Of a DNA stretch of 64,000 nucleotides, positions 48,794-60,161 are shown piece by piece; position 1 is the stretch's first letter; each line of letters opens with the position of its first letter. The notes beneath the pieces were generated by a model. That model did no database searches and was not told the DNA's origin. It saw only the letters and a list, made by a program, of their open reading frames with translations. The DNA comes from Ophiosphaerella korrae. Lineage: Eukaryota; Ascomycota; Dothideomycetes; Pleosporales; Phaeosphaeriaceae. The stretch lies in NCBI GenBank assembly GCA_028456385.1, contig JALNQF010000018.1, positions 248,001 to 312,000 of the forward strand, read 5' to 3'. The translations under genes and the position numbers were made by a program.

Positions 48794-51739
48794 TCACACT
48801 CCAATATACGTCCCGCTCATTATGCGCTTCACCGTCGCCACAGGCCTCCATCCAATTGCCGGACTAGCCGGCGCATTTTCATCCGCATCAGCAAACGGAT
48901 CCGCGTCGCTATCCTTTGCCTCGTTCAATGGCGCACTCATACTCACGCCGAGGCCACTTCCCAGCGTCGATGTCTGATCGCCGCTGATTTCCCAGCGCGC
49001 TTCGACGTTGCCGGGTTTGGCTTCGGTTTCGGTGAAGAAGCGCACGCGAATGGTTTGCGCGGCTTGGTCTTTGAACATAGTGACGTCGCCGAGGCGCCAG
49101 TAGATAAGACTTTTGTCGCGCGAGAAGGTGCCTGAGGGCTTAGACTGGCAGGTCGTGGCTTTGGAGCCGGGTTCAAGGCGCATAATTAGGATGAGATTTC
49201 GAATCGTGACACTTGTCGCGCCACCAAGGCTGAACTTGGGGTTGAGGGAATAGTGGAGAATGGCAGATACTTGGGTTGGTTCGGCTTTCCATAGTGGTGA
49301 TAGGATAAGGGGTGCGAGGGAAGCGATGTTGTCGTTTTCAATGTGCAGCTGGTAATGGAATGCGACCGAGGTCTTGGTAATCTTCGCGAGGTCTACAGTG
49401 TAGTTCCCTGGGCTGTCGGTTGCCTGTTCGATGAAGGCTGGATTCGGGGCAACCTTTTCTAGTACAGGGAAATTCTCTAGTCGCACGCTCTCGGTGCCGA
49501 ATGGCCCGGCAGACAAGTCGATGGGATTGAAGGCTAGCGCAACCTGACCGATGACCATAGCTTTGGTGATGTTGCCCTGCTCGAACCATGCACTGACGCT
49601 CTCTACTAATGATGCATTAAGCCCAGGCTCGTGCAGGTCAGGATGCTTAATTGTGGTGCTAGCGGAGCTACTTAATGATCGGCCCGACCGTATAGACTGC
49701 GTGTCGGATGCCGCATGGTCGTCCGACAGCAGTGACCGATGAGGCGGTTTGAATGCTGGGGAAACAGGGGGTATGGGTGTAGGAAACCTGGGCTCTGTAG
49801 AACCGGAACCTGCCGATGGCAGTGGAGGTGCTTCGCCTATACTTTGCAGTTCTGGCGCGGCGGGATTCGGCACAAAAATGGTATTGCGCACATCACGGCG
49901 GCCGCGAAGCGTTGAAGAGCGCTTTGGTGGTGCGGCTTGCTGCCGGGGCGTTAGTTACCACACCGGTCATGAGAATTTGCACTTACCGCACGCAGGGTGT
50001 TGACCATGTTTGCCAATGCTGCGTCGACATCGCCCTCTTCTTCCTGGATGGGGGCGTTTCTGATGTCGAGCTTAAACTGAGGAGCTGGGCTGCTCTCGGG
50101 TTGACTTCTGTGCGCAATTAGTCAAGGCCAAGCAGAGTTGTGGTCCGCCTTACAATCCTGCCTCCCGCTCGGCTTCTGTAATGGCATCGACGGTCGATGG
50201 AGGGACAGAGAAACCCTCGGCATCTTTTTCAGGCTGTCTGTGTCAGCTTCATAGTTAGGCCAAGCTGGTCCACATACCTTGGCTTTTGTTTCTTCGACTG
50301 CAGGGGGTGATAACGGCTCTATCAACTCGGGAATCGAGTCCTGCACGGTGCCGTTGACTGCTGCAGAGCCTGTCTCGTGGGGGACCTCAGTGGTTCCGTT
50401 TGGGGTGTCTATGCTCGGAAGTCGTGTGTGATTGGGGGATTCTGGTGGTTCAGGCGAGCGGGAGGTTTGTGCAACATTCCTCAAAGGCGACGTTGGGCGA
50501 TCTGCAGCAGCTAGAGCGTCACGATCTTTCGCCTTGGCCTTGCCAAAACCACCAAAGGCCGAACCCAGGTTCGACGAAGACTTTCGTTCAGGAGACGCGG
50601 CACGACCATAAGGATGCACGCTCTGGCGACGGCGGCCCAGCACGGTACCAAAACGCTTGAGAGGATTCGAGCTGTGCTTCTCTTTCACTGCAACTGTCAG
50701 CCAACCTACGTGGACGTGGACGGTCGGCGGTTTACATACCAGAACCGCTCTTCTGGCTCCTGTTGTCGTCTGCCTGGCCGTGGCCCGGGGACATTGGAGG
50801 CGGAGCAAGGCTCCTGGAGGGTGTTCCTGTGTTACTCATCTTCCGTGCGACGGGCGGAAGGTCTCCGCTCCGCATGCGCAGCGCCCACGTTTGGATCTCG
50901 TCAGCGGTTTCAATGTTGAGCATGGCATTAAGCGTCTCCTCGGCGATGGTCCGGCTCCGGCTGACCTGGTCGACCTCGTGGGTCTGGAACTGGGTGAGGA
51001 CGTCGCGCAGGTGGTTGAGCCTGGATTCGTCAATGGCCTGCAGCTGCTCGAACACGTAAGGCGCGGACGAGTCCCATGACAGCTCGCCCTTCTCCACCTC
51101 TTGTGCGGCCTCGGCGACGGACGAGGCCTTTGCCTTTGCGCCCTTGTCCTTGAGCTTGACCTTCTTCTTCTGCGCCGCCTCGATTTCCTTGGCCGTCGCA
51201 GCCAGGTTGCCTGAGATGTTGGCCATGGCCTGGATCTCGCGGTTGGCGCGGTAGTACTCGCGCAACGGCCGCTCGACGTCGGCTTCGATCTTGCGTGCCA
51301 GATGCTCGTGCGACTGGGCGACGGTCTCGGTCGCGCCGACAATCTTCTGCCATGGCGTAGAGAAGATGCTGGGTGGGCTATGTCAGATATGCGCCGGAGA
51401 GGGGACGGGGCGGGCGGTTACCCCAGGTCTGAGCCTTCGTCTGGCGGGTGTCTGTTGGCCAGTTTGCGCAGGCCCTGGACGTACAGCTCTTCGACGCGGC
51501 GCCGTTCCTACCACCATGATGCGTGAGTACACACGAGGCCGCGGCGCCCGAGAGCCACATACCTGCAGCCAGTCTGCGATTTGCGTGTTCACCCGGTCCA
51601 CATGGTTCATGCGGTCATTGACCACATTCACGGCCTGCGCGGGCGACAGGGACGTCTACAGCAAGGTGAGCGGAAGCTGGTGGAACGGCTTGGGACAGCT
51701 CACGAGCAATGCCGGGTATTCTTTGCGTTGGAGCTCCAT
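48794..51739 (-). CDS. SYP1: SYP1/FCHO-type endocytic adaptor: F-BAR plus muHD (868 aa)
   Basis: Eight minus-strand exons: 51739-51704, 51655-51563, 51507-51422, 51368-50740, 50693-50278, 50233-50154, 50107-49987 and 49939-48794. The seven introns are 44-55 bp and all frames join. The N-terminal F-BAR domain begins MELQRKEYPALL and includes ERRRVEELYVQGLRKLA, TPWQKIVGATETVAQSHEHL and a Lys/Glu-rich helix. A Ser/Pro-rich middle carries the conserved FKLDIRNAPIQEEEGD segment. The C-terminal part is the mu-homology domain (SVSAWFEQGNITKAMVIGQV; ATSVTIRNLILIMRL; ARWEISGDQTSTLGSG). Syp1 bends membrane at early endocytic sites, recruits cargo and Ede1, and is linked to septin organisation. The 12-codon first exon is supported by the canonical sequence of the family and a good splice site. 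Confidence 0.9.
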
Positions 51740-52437
51740 GGCACGATGGCAGACAAAAGGCACACAGCCGCGGTAAGCTGCTTGCTATATTTACATAGAA
51801 ATGAGGGCCCACGAGCTCGTCAATGTATCGGGCAGCTGTCAGGACGAGCACGTTGGCACGTTGAAGCATCCGCCAACTCCTCTTCGAGTTAGCGCGACTG
51901 ACGTAAGGGTTCAATGCAGGTCGCCGCCCAGCGGTGCATAGCATGCGAATCCGATATCAAGGCCGCCGGGACATCTGGCCGGCAGCACCAGTGTTGGGGT
52001 ATCCTGCCAGACTAATAATAAATAGTCTCAGGTAAAGTAGCGTGACGGTGCAGGATAAGAATGATGTACAAGGTACGCTACCACGCTGTTGCTGGCTCAG
52101 CCTACCACAACCACCATGCTTGGACACACGTGTCTAGTCACGAGACCGCCTACTATCTCCGACCTTGGACTGCGAACCTGGCCTAGACATCGCGTCAACC
52201 ACGATACACATGGTGTCGATGCAGTTCGCTACCCGGCCGTTCGTCGGATTGCTCGCTTGAACCTCACCTCACAACACACCGTGACTTCCACATGGCCTCT
52301 CCGAATTGGCGTACGCGCCTCGATTTCTCCGCACGACTGACAACTGTCACCAAAATGCAAGTAGTTTGATCTTCTGCGTGCAGGGACTACCTTGTGAGAA
52401 CAGACCTCTCGTTTCGTCGACCTTGCGTCAGTTGCAT
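51740..52437. promoter_or_regulatory. Divergent promoter region between SYP1 and the CDK-like kinase
   Basis: About 700 bp separate the SYP1 start (minus) from the likely first exon of the kinase (plus). GC content is mixed, and there is no strong TATA. The kinase 5' exon may lie near the right end of this stretch. Confidence 0.4.
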
Positions 52438-53767
52438 ATGAACCAAGGTTATTGTCTTGCTGTGAAAAATTAGTCGACATTTCTAACTCTAACCCTGCAC
52501 AGCTCGGCAGCATACCAGACATCGGACCCAGCAATCTCAGCCAATAGTGCTCGTGCAGAAGCCACCCTTGCCGAAGCCAGGATATACGAAGAAGCGCAGT
52601 CTCTTGTAAATAGCTCCACACTATACACTGCAAGAGATTGACCCGTTTCAGGAGGAATATGAGCGAGTGTGTGGGGAGAAGATAGAGACTCTCGCACCAC
52701 GCCAACTAGACTTTCCCAAAGAAGAGGACGAAGAGTATGTCCCAACGCCGGGAGGGAGATCTATTGGAAAGTACCAAAATGCCCTCTACTACCGCGAAGG
52801 CCTGTTCTCTGTGGTTTACAAAGCACCCGCCTTGGATGATGGAAACTACTTTCCAGCAGAGGCACGGAGCAAGATAGTTGCTCTGAAACTGACTACGCCG
52901 TCTACCATGGAGCAGCCTCACGACTCGAAGCGAGAGGCCAAGATCTTGGCCATTGCTGCTTCTGACCATGTTATACCGCTCCTCGAAACTTTCCAAGCAG
53001 AAGGCAGTCACTTTGTACTTGTCTTTCCGTTTATGCGATACGACCTGGTCGACCTGCTTCAAAACAAAAAGCTCTCTAAAACGCAAGCGAAGAGTTGTCT
53101 GAAGGATTTATTCTCAGCACTATCTCACGTGCACAGCCAAAACGTCATCCATCGCGACATCAAGCCGTCTAACATTCTCCTCCGATCCCCAGACGGACCA
53201 GCCTACCTGGCCGACTTTGGCATAGCATGGGCGCCCTCTACGATCGGTTCAGAACCAGCCGAGGCGAAGATTACAGACGTTGGTACAACGTGCTACCGGC
53301 CGCCAGAGCTACTATTCGGTAACACGCGCTATGGCTGCAGTTTGGATCTATGGGCCGCGGGCTGTACTGTTGCTGAAGTACTCGATCCAGAACATGCAAC
53401 ATTGTTTGATTCCGGAGAGCTAGGAAGTGACTTGGCACTCATTCAGAGTGTGTTTAAGAAGCTTGGGACGCCAACTTTGGAAGTTTGGCCGGTACGTGAG
53501 TGACTCTAGGATAGTGTTTAATTGCTAATTTGAGTAGGAGGCAGCGAGTTTTAGGGACTGGGGAAAGGTGCAATTCTACGAATATCCGGTGCAGGACTGG
53601 TCTACACTATTGCCGAACTTCTCGGCAGAGGAGCATGACCTGGTGGGCAGCCTCGTTCGGTATGAAAGCGGAGCAAGAATGACTGCAGCAGAGGTAGGTT
53701 TCATGATGCTGTTGGCGAGCAATACTGATCTTCTTAGATTCTCAAGCACCCGTACCTTGCTTCGTGA
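52438..53767 (+). CDS. CDK-like Ser/Thr protein kinase, possible CDK-activating kinase (Csk1/Cak1-like)
   Basis: Certain exons: about 52512-52605 (ARAEATLAEARIYEEAQSL), 52652-53491, 53538-53693 and a 9-codon last exon 53738-53767. Introns are 44-46 bp with GTAAAT, GTACGT and GTAGGT donors. The first codons are unclear; ATG at 52438 with a GTTATT donor is one option, so the left end is provisional. The kinase fold has YREGLFSVVYKA (Gly loop), VALKL (Lys), HRDIKPSNILL (catalytic loop), LADFGIAW (DFG) and a TTCYRPPELLFG activation segment ending as in CDKs, then DLWAAGCTVAEVL and a terminal HPYLAS. The PPELLFG and CMGC features and lack of a PSTAIRE helix suggest the CAK-like branch. It would phosphorylate CDKs or act in transcription control; this is inferred. 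Confidence 0.8.
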
Positions 53768-54204
53768 CAATATTATGGCATCTGGGTATCTCGATCTATA
53801 GCTGAAGAACAAATAGAAACTGAATAAATTCTGTGAACTATTAATCGTCTCACGTCCCTCTGCAAATCAATCCTTCTGAAGATTACCATCCTTCACCGAA
53901 CTGTGCATAGACAACTGGCTAGGCCTGCATAGCGCCCAGCGACAGTGCACCGTCGGCAGACCAGCAGAGCAGGGATACTTACCTTGTGGCCATCACCACC
54001 ACAACCGTCAACGACACAGCACAAACAAAGGCACAGGCCTCGCACGTCACACTACCCGCATCCCCAGCATATTATTCACCCCCAATGACTCGCATACTGG
54101 CGCCGTTTAAGTAGGAGTTGTCTGGCCCTGGCTGCAAGTTGCAGCCCCCCACATCGAGCCTAACTTCGCACCTCGACGTCCGCTCAACGCCCTTCTCGCT
54201 CAAC
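53768..54204. other. Intergenic between kinase and HYM1
   Basis: A 437-bp stretch with the 3' end of the kinase gene and the HYM1 promoter. Nothing else is seen. Confidence 0.5.
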
Positions 54205-55517
54205 ATGGCGTGGCTGGGCCTGGGCCGCAACAAGCAAAAGAGCCCAGTGGAGCTCGCGCACGAGACGAAGGAGCTCACGATCCGGCTGGCGGAGGAGAAC
54301 AAGCCGAACGCGAAGGTCTGACACTGCCCCGCATGTGGAGTATCGCTGATGGGAAACAGGTGGAAGAAGCGCTGGCGCAGGATCTGCAGCAGATGAAAAT
54401 CAGACTGCAAGGCACGCCGGGTATGTGTAAGGGAGGTGTGGATGCACAGTGTGGCTGACGAGCAATAGATACGGAGGTCTCGCCGGAATCGGTGCTGGAG
54501 CATCTCAGCGCTATCATCGGCGAAGACCTGCTCTACACACTCGCCACTAACATCCACCGACTGCCGTTCGAATCAAGGAAAGATGCACAGGTTGTTTTTT
54601 CCACGGCCTTCCGCTACAAACAGCCGGGACACGCGGACCCACAGGTCCTGCACCACATCGTCACGTTCCGCCCGGAGATCATCATCGCGCTGTGCAGAGG
54701 CTATGATCGGCGAGAGAGCGCCATGCCGTGTGGCGGCGTGCTGCGCGAGGCCCTCAAGTACGACGCCATCTGCGCACTGCTGCTCTACGACGAGCCCAAC
54801 GAGGAAGGCACACCCGTCGACCTCGCCAACGTGAATCCCGACCTGCCGTCGTCGGGCCACGGCGTGCTCTGGCGCTTCTTCGAGTGGATCGACAAGGGCG
54901 CATTTGAAGTCAGCGCCGACGCATTCAACACGTTTCGAGTATGGGCCCAGTTCACCATTCGGTGTTTGTATGTTTATATGAACTTGGCTAACGGGGCACA
55001 CAGGACATCCTCACTAAGCACAAGGCGCTCGTGGCCACGTATCTGCAAACTAACTTTGATATGTTTTTTACAAAGTATAATACCATGCTGATCCAGTCGG
55101 AGAGCTATGTCACCAAGCGCCAGTCAATCAAGCTGCTGGGTGAGATTCTGCTGGACCGCGCAAACTACAATGTTATGACGCAGTACGTGGATTCAGGGGA
55201 GCATCTCAAGATCATCATGAAGTTGCTGCGGGACGACAGGAAGATGATCAACTACGAGGGGTTCCACGTGTTCAAGGTACGGTGGCTCAAGTATCGTGGT
55301 ATATAGAACTAACTAGGCACAGGTGTTTGTGGCGAACCCAAACAAGTCGCTTGCGGTGCAGAAGATTCTGATTAGCAATCGCGAGAAGCTGCTACGGTTT
55401 TTGCCTGCGTTTCTTGAGGACCGTACCGACGATGAGCAGTTTATCGATGAGAAGAGCTTTCTGATTCGCCAGATTGAGCAGATGCCTTCGCTGCCGGCTT
55501 TGCCGCCGGCTGCATAG
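54205..55517 (+). CDS. hym1: Mo25-family scaffold protein (369 aa)
   Basis: Five exons: 54205-54315, 54360-54420, 54469-54938, 55004-55276 and 55323-55517. They join to 369 codons plus stop, the usual Mo25 length (about 340-380). The first intron uses a weak GTCTGA donor; the others have GTATGT, GTATGG or GTACGG. Family stretches are clear: LLYTLATNIHRLPFESRKD, TFRPEIIIALCRGYDRRES, GVLREALKYDAI, TNFDMFFTKYN, YVTKRQSIKLLGEILLDR, YEGFHVFK and VFVANPNKS. Mo25/Hym1 is an armadillo-like scaffold that activates GCK-family kinases in the RAM/MOR pathway controlling polarity and cell separation. It sits close to, and on the same strand as, the CDK-like kinase and the TPT transporter, with no sign of functional coupling. 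Confidence 0.95.
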
Positions 55518-56079
55518 AGTGCACGGGAACGAGATGTGTTTGTGTCATAGAGGGAGTCTGGGCTTGGGCCGGAGGGCTTTGTTGGTATTTTTGGTCCACT
55601 TGTTCCACTTGTTCCACGTGTTGTCGTTGTTTTCTTTGTTCTCCGTTCTCTCCGTTTCTTTGGCATACCCCGGCGGCTTAGCATCAGCATCATCGGTATA
55701 GAATTGTCATCACGTGATGGATCGACACCATCCGGTGGGGAGGTGAGGTGTAGTGTCACGTGTGTGCAACGAGTGGCTTCCTTGGCACGGCGGTGCGATT
55801 CGCTGTTTCATGCTCTGCGCCTCTGGTTAGATTGCAAGATGACAGAGGGCGGGACCGCGAGCCTTAGCGGGCTGCACCCAAACCAGTACGACGGCACAGG
55901 GTTCCTCGACTCTGCGACCGTCCCTGCATCACGCTTCACCGCATCGTGAATGAAGCATCGGCCTCGAGTCTCGACCGAGACGCCAACCCCTTATGTGCAG
56001 AGGAGCATGCGGAGAGTTTGATCAAGCGGGACCAAGGCAGGCTAGCGGCAGCTGCTAGGACCAAAGCAGGCGCCCTCCC
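55518..56079. other. Intergenic between HYM1 and the TPT transporter
   Basis: About 560 bp. Repeats of CTTGTTCCA occur near 55600-55616. Two CACGTG-type words (55610s and 55757) are present. No gene is supported. Confidence 0.45.
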
Positions 56080-57985
56080 ATGGCCAGCATGACTTCAGCA
56101 GATGATGATGATGCAGTAGCCAACAGCTCCAATTCCCATTCCAACCCGGCCGTCTCTCGCTGGCTCGCTGCACAAAACAACGCGCCCGGTGCACCGCTGC
56201 GCAGCCCGGGCAACGAGTTTCCCTTACGTACTCTCCCCTCGCTGCCCTCCGACAGCTCCCTATCCGACCTCGACAGCGACGACGACGGCCAGCCCGGCGC
56301 CCTCGCAACCAGCATTGGCGCCGCCCTGCACCCGCGCATCCCCACGATTATGGACAACGAGCAGGCACACAACCACGCCCGCCGCCGCTCCTCCTCCCTT
56401 GCCGGCGCCTCCATCCCCCCGCCCACCAAGGACCCAAAGAAACATCGCCGTCGCCGCTCCGACCACATTGCCGAGGAAGGCGAGGACGACTCGTCAGGTG
56501 CTGACCGCTCCGACTCCGAGTCGCCCAGCGACAGTGACCTCGAGCTCGACGACATGAGCAACGATGGCCTGGACGACGACGAGGAGACGGGCCTGACCAA
56601 GGGAGACCGCCGGCGCCGGCGCCGCAGAAAGAGGCGGAACACGCTGCTGGACCAGCGCGTCGTGCCCTCCGACACGTACACCAAGGAGGAAAAGAAGCTC
56701 GCCGACCAGAACCTGCTGCAGTCCATGATGATCAATGGCGTGCTCATCGGCCTGTGGTACCTCTTCTCCATCTCCATTTCCGTCTACAACAAGTGGATGT
56801 TCAAGCAGGAGCAGGGCGACGGCGAGGCCCAGAACATCTTTCCTTTTCCGCTCTTCACCACCTGCTTGCATATGATTGTCCAATTCTCGCTTGCCTCGCT
56901 GGTCCTGCTTCTGATCCCGAGCTTTCGCCCCAGACACGATTCGCTGGATCCCCATGCGTCGGGGGCCAGGGTCGAGGCCGATGCGAAGAAGCCGTTGATG
57001 ACCAAATGGTTTTATTTTAGCAGATTGGGGCCGTGTGGAGCAGCGACGGGAATGGATATTGGGTTGGGAAATACGAGCTTGAAATTCATCTCCTTGACGT
57101 TTTTTAGTAAGTTGTCGAGGTTCGTCGTGTGGGGCTTGGCTAACGTTTGCAGCTATGTGCAAGTCATCTGCACTTGGATTCGTCCTCATCTTTGCTTTTC
57201 TATTCCGCCTCGAACAGCCATCGTGGCGTCTTGTATTGATCATCTCAATCATGACCGTTGGTGTGGTCATGATGGTTGCCGGCGAAACCGCCTTTCACGC
57301 GCTTGGCTTCATTCTCGTCATGGCCTCCGCCTGCTCCTCGGGCTTCCGCTGGTCTCTCACACAGATCCTCCTCCTCCGCAATCCTGCGACAGCAAATCCC
57401 TTTTCCTCCATCTTCTTCCTCGCCCCTGTCATGTTTGTCAGCCTCGCCATCCTCGCCATCCCCGTCGAAGGCTTCCCCGCCCTCATCGCCGGCCTCACTC
57501 GCCTCTTCGAAATCAAAGGCACTGCCCTCGGCATTGCCATTCTCCTTTTCCCAGGTGTCCTCGCCTTCCTCATGACAGCATCCGAATTCGCCCTGCTAAA
57601 ACGCACGTCCGTCGTCACGCTCAGCATCTGTGGCATCTTCAAAGAAGTCGTCACTATTGGTACCGCCAACCTCGTCTTCGACGACAAACTCACCCCCATC
57701 AATATTAGCGGCCTCATTGTCACCATCGGAAGCATCACCGCGTATAATTACATGAAGATCAAGAAAATGCGCGAGGAGGCCCGCTTAAATGCTCATCTGC
57801 AAAATCAGGAGGTGTATGCGCCTGTTAGTGGCGTCGATCCCGATCGGGATCGTAGAGGTAGTGTGGCGCAGAGACCGTCCGGGAGGGGCGGTGTTAGAAA
57901 TAGTCTGCAGCTTGTCATGCCTGGAGGGAGTGCGGATGGGTCGGCGAGGGGGAGTCCGGTGAAGAGGCCGGGCGACCTGGAGTAG
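56080..57985 (+). CDS. SLC35/TPT-family nucleotide-sugar or triose-phosphate transporter (619 aa)
   Basis: Exons 56080-57106 and 57153-57985 are joined over a 46-bp intron (GTAAGT, GGCTAAC, TTTGCAG) in phase 1. The N-terminal 200 residues are hydrophilic, with Asp/Ser runs, RRRRRRRKRRN and many SP/DS sites, probably cytosolic. The remaining about 400 residues hold some ten membrane helices with TPT features: NGVLIGLWYLFSISISVYNK, TGMDIGLGNTSLKFISL, TMCKSSALGFVLIFAFLFRLE, SGFRWSLTQILL and VVTLSICGIFKEVVTI. The closest family I recall is the YMD8/SLC35C2 group, which works in Golgi/ER nucleotide-sugar handling. The substrate cannot be told from sequence. The C-terminal tail (Gly/Ser/Arg) is cytosolic and disordered. 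Confidence 0.9.
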
Positions 57986-58409
57986 TGTGCAGTCGCTTTA
58001 CAGATTGTACATTACAAGTTGGGGCGAGGAAGAAAGCATTAGCATTGTATTTTGGATTGAGATTGGGCATGGCATTTACGGTAGTACTACTGCATCACTG
58101 GCGTTATGGCTGAGGTTGTTTTGGGATAGATATACCCTTGCCACAGTACATGTATCTCATTGACTACTAGAAAAACACATATTGTAAAATACACAATATC
58201 CATACCAAAGCAGATAGTGCGCAATCTAGGCGGCAAATGTCTCGCTGCCTAACACGGCGACCAATCACAGCCCTGTCGCCACGCGACCCAGTGGCGCGTG
58301 CTCCCACCTCCCTCCATACGTCGTGCCAAACCTCACCTCCCTCCACCACAACTCCCCTCCCTCACCCAAATCTCCACCGCGCACCTGCAGCGCCAGCGCA
58401 CACACAACA
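57986..58409. promoter_or_regulatory. Promoter region of the FKBP-STIMATE gene
   Basis: This stretch of 424 bp has a CCAAT box (CCAATCA) at 58261, about 150 bp before the start codon, and a C/T-rich leader of about 100 bp immediately before the ATG. Confidence 0.5.
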
Positions 58410-59951
58410 ATGCGCCTCACACCCCTATCTCTCCTCCCCCTCCTCCTCCTCCTCCTCCTCCCCCTCGCCACATCCCAATCCCTCTCCATCGAAACCACCC
58501 GCCCCAAAACATGCACGCGGCCCTCCCAAGCCGGCGACACGCTCGCCATGCACTACAAAGGCACGCTGCAGAGCGACGGCGCCCAGTTCGACTCGAGCTA
58601 TGATCGCGGAAAACCGTTTCGGTTTCGTCTGGGGGCCGGCCAGGTCATTGCTGGGTGGGATCAGGGGCTTGTGGGCATGTGTCCTGGGGAGGGGAGGAGG
58701 CTTGTTATTCCGCCGAGTTTGGGGTATGGGGCGGGGGGTACGGGGCCGATTCCTGGGGGCGCGACGTTGAGTGGGTTTTTTCTTTTCTTTCTTTCTTTCC
58801 TTGCATTCTTTTTGTGTTTTGTTTGGGTTCAAGAAAGGGACTGACGTGTGTTGCTAGTTTTTGAGACCGAGTTGGTGGAGATTGAGGGTGTCAAGCCTGA
58901 GACGGAGAGTGTGCCGGAGAAGACGGGGGCGCCGGAGAGTGTTGGTCTGGCGAGTGCGACGCCGACGTCGACGGTGGCTGCTGTGCCGAGTAAGACTGCT
59001 GCGGCGCAGAGTAACCCCTTGGACGGCGAAAAGAGCGATGGGGAGTGTAATCTGCTGGGAGACTTTGCGCTGTTTGTGCAGGGTGCGTTGGGACTGCTTG
59101 CGGTGTCGTCGTTGGCTGTAAAGAGGTGGAGAGAGCATCCACGCCGGCCGGTCAAGATCTGGTTCTTCGATGCGTCCAAGCAAGTCTTCGGCTCCGTCCT
59201 GCTCCATCTCGCAAACATCCTCATGTCCATGCTATCCTCAGGGAAATTCGGCGTAGCCCTCCAATCCGCTGCAACCGACGAAGGCGACCAGCCAAACCCA
59301 TGTTCATTCTACCTGCTCAACCTCGCCATCGACGTAAGCACCCCCTCCCCCCCCCTCCCTCCTACATGTTCCCCCATACTAACAACCCAGACCACAATCG
59401 GCATCCCCATCCTCGTCCTCCTCCTCAAAATCCTCCACCGCGCCGCCCTGCTCACCCCCCTCGCCAACCCCCCTGAATCCATCCGCTCAGGCAACTATGG
59501 TGTGCCTCCCCGCGCTACCTGGTGGCTCAAACAGTCCGTCATCTACTTTCTCGGCCTCCTCCTTATGAAGCTCTGTGTCCTCGCCATCTTCGCTTTCCTC
59601 CCCTGGATCGCCTGGATCGGCGACTGGGCCCTCCGCTGGACCGAAGGCAACACCGCCGTCCAAATCACCTTCGTCATGTTCATCTTTCCCCTCATCATGA
59701 ACGCCCTGCAGTACTGGATCATCGATAACTTCATCAAGGATCCGGAGAATGGGGGCGAGGGTGGCTATCAGGGTGTTGGGGACGATGACGACGAGAGCGA
59801 GAGTGAGGATGGTGAGTGGGAGCAGAGGCAGCGGATGAGGGAGCTGGGCATTGATGGCGAGGAGGATAGGGCTAAAAGGGAGATGAGTCCTACGAGGGAC
59901 TACGATCCCGAACATGATGGCGCGGGGAGCAGTCGAGAGGGAAGGAAGTGA
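58410..59951 (+). CDS. ER-lumenal FKBP prolyl isomerase fused in frame to a STIMATE-family membrane protein (465 aa)
   Basis: Exons 58410-58770, 58858-59333 and 59391-59951 (introns 87 and 57 bp). A signal peptide ([20 protein letters not shown]) leads into a full FKBP domain: [63 protein letters not shown] and, across the intron, [15 protein letters not shown]. After an about 60-residue Thr/Pro/Ala linker comes a STIMATE (TMEM110-like) region: [58 protein letters not shown] and several more helices, then an acidic tail. No ATG lies in frame between the domains (the first Met is in LANILMSML), so the STIMATE part has no start of its own. FKBPs speed prolyl isomerisation in ER folding; STIMATE in animals supports ER calcium entry. 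Both halves are conserved; the fusion is the odd part. Confidence 0.83.
59334..59390 (+). other. Stop-free 57-bp intron of the FKBP-STIMATE gene
   Basis: The donor GTAAGC, branch TACTAAC and acceptor ACCCAG flank a C-rich, 3n, stop-free intron. Splicing joins NLAID to TTIGIP as in the family. Retention would add 19 residues inside the membrane region. Confidence 0.8.
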
Positions 59952-60161
59952 GCAATCGAAGCATGTGTAGATGCATGGCATTCATCTAGTAGATATTATT
60001 CTGGCGTTGGGGCGGGTTTTGCGCATAGCGGTGTATACAATGGGGGGGGGGTTCGTCTCAATTTCAATTCCTTTTTTTTTTTTCCTTTTATACCCCGATT
60101 TTGGCTTCATGTTCACAAGCGGTACAGTTTTTTATTTTTTATTTTTTTCCTTCCTTCCCTT
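59952..60161. terminator. Convergent 3' region
   Basis: Between two convergent genes (FKBP-STIMATE plus, SCOT minus). It holds a run of nine G residues near 60041 and several T runs, with room for both polyadenylation sites. Confidence 0.4.

Noticed and set aside
54205..54315. Frameshift in HYM1 near 54316
   Set aside because: The apparent early TGA is explained by a 44-bp intron with a weak GTCTGA donor and AAACAG acceptor; the joined protein matches the family without a gap.
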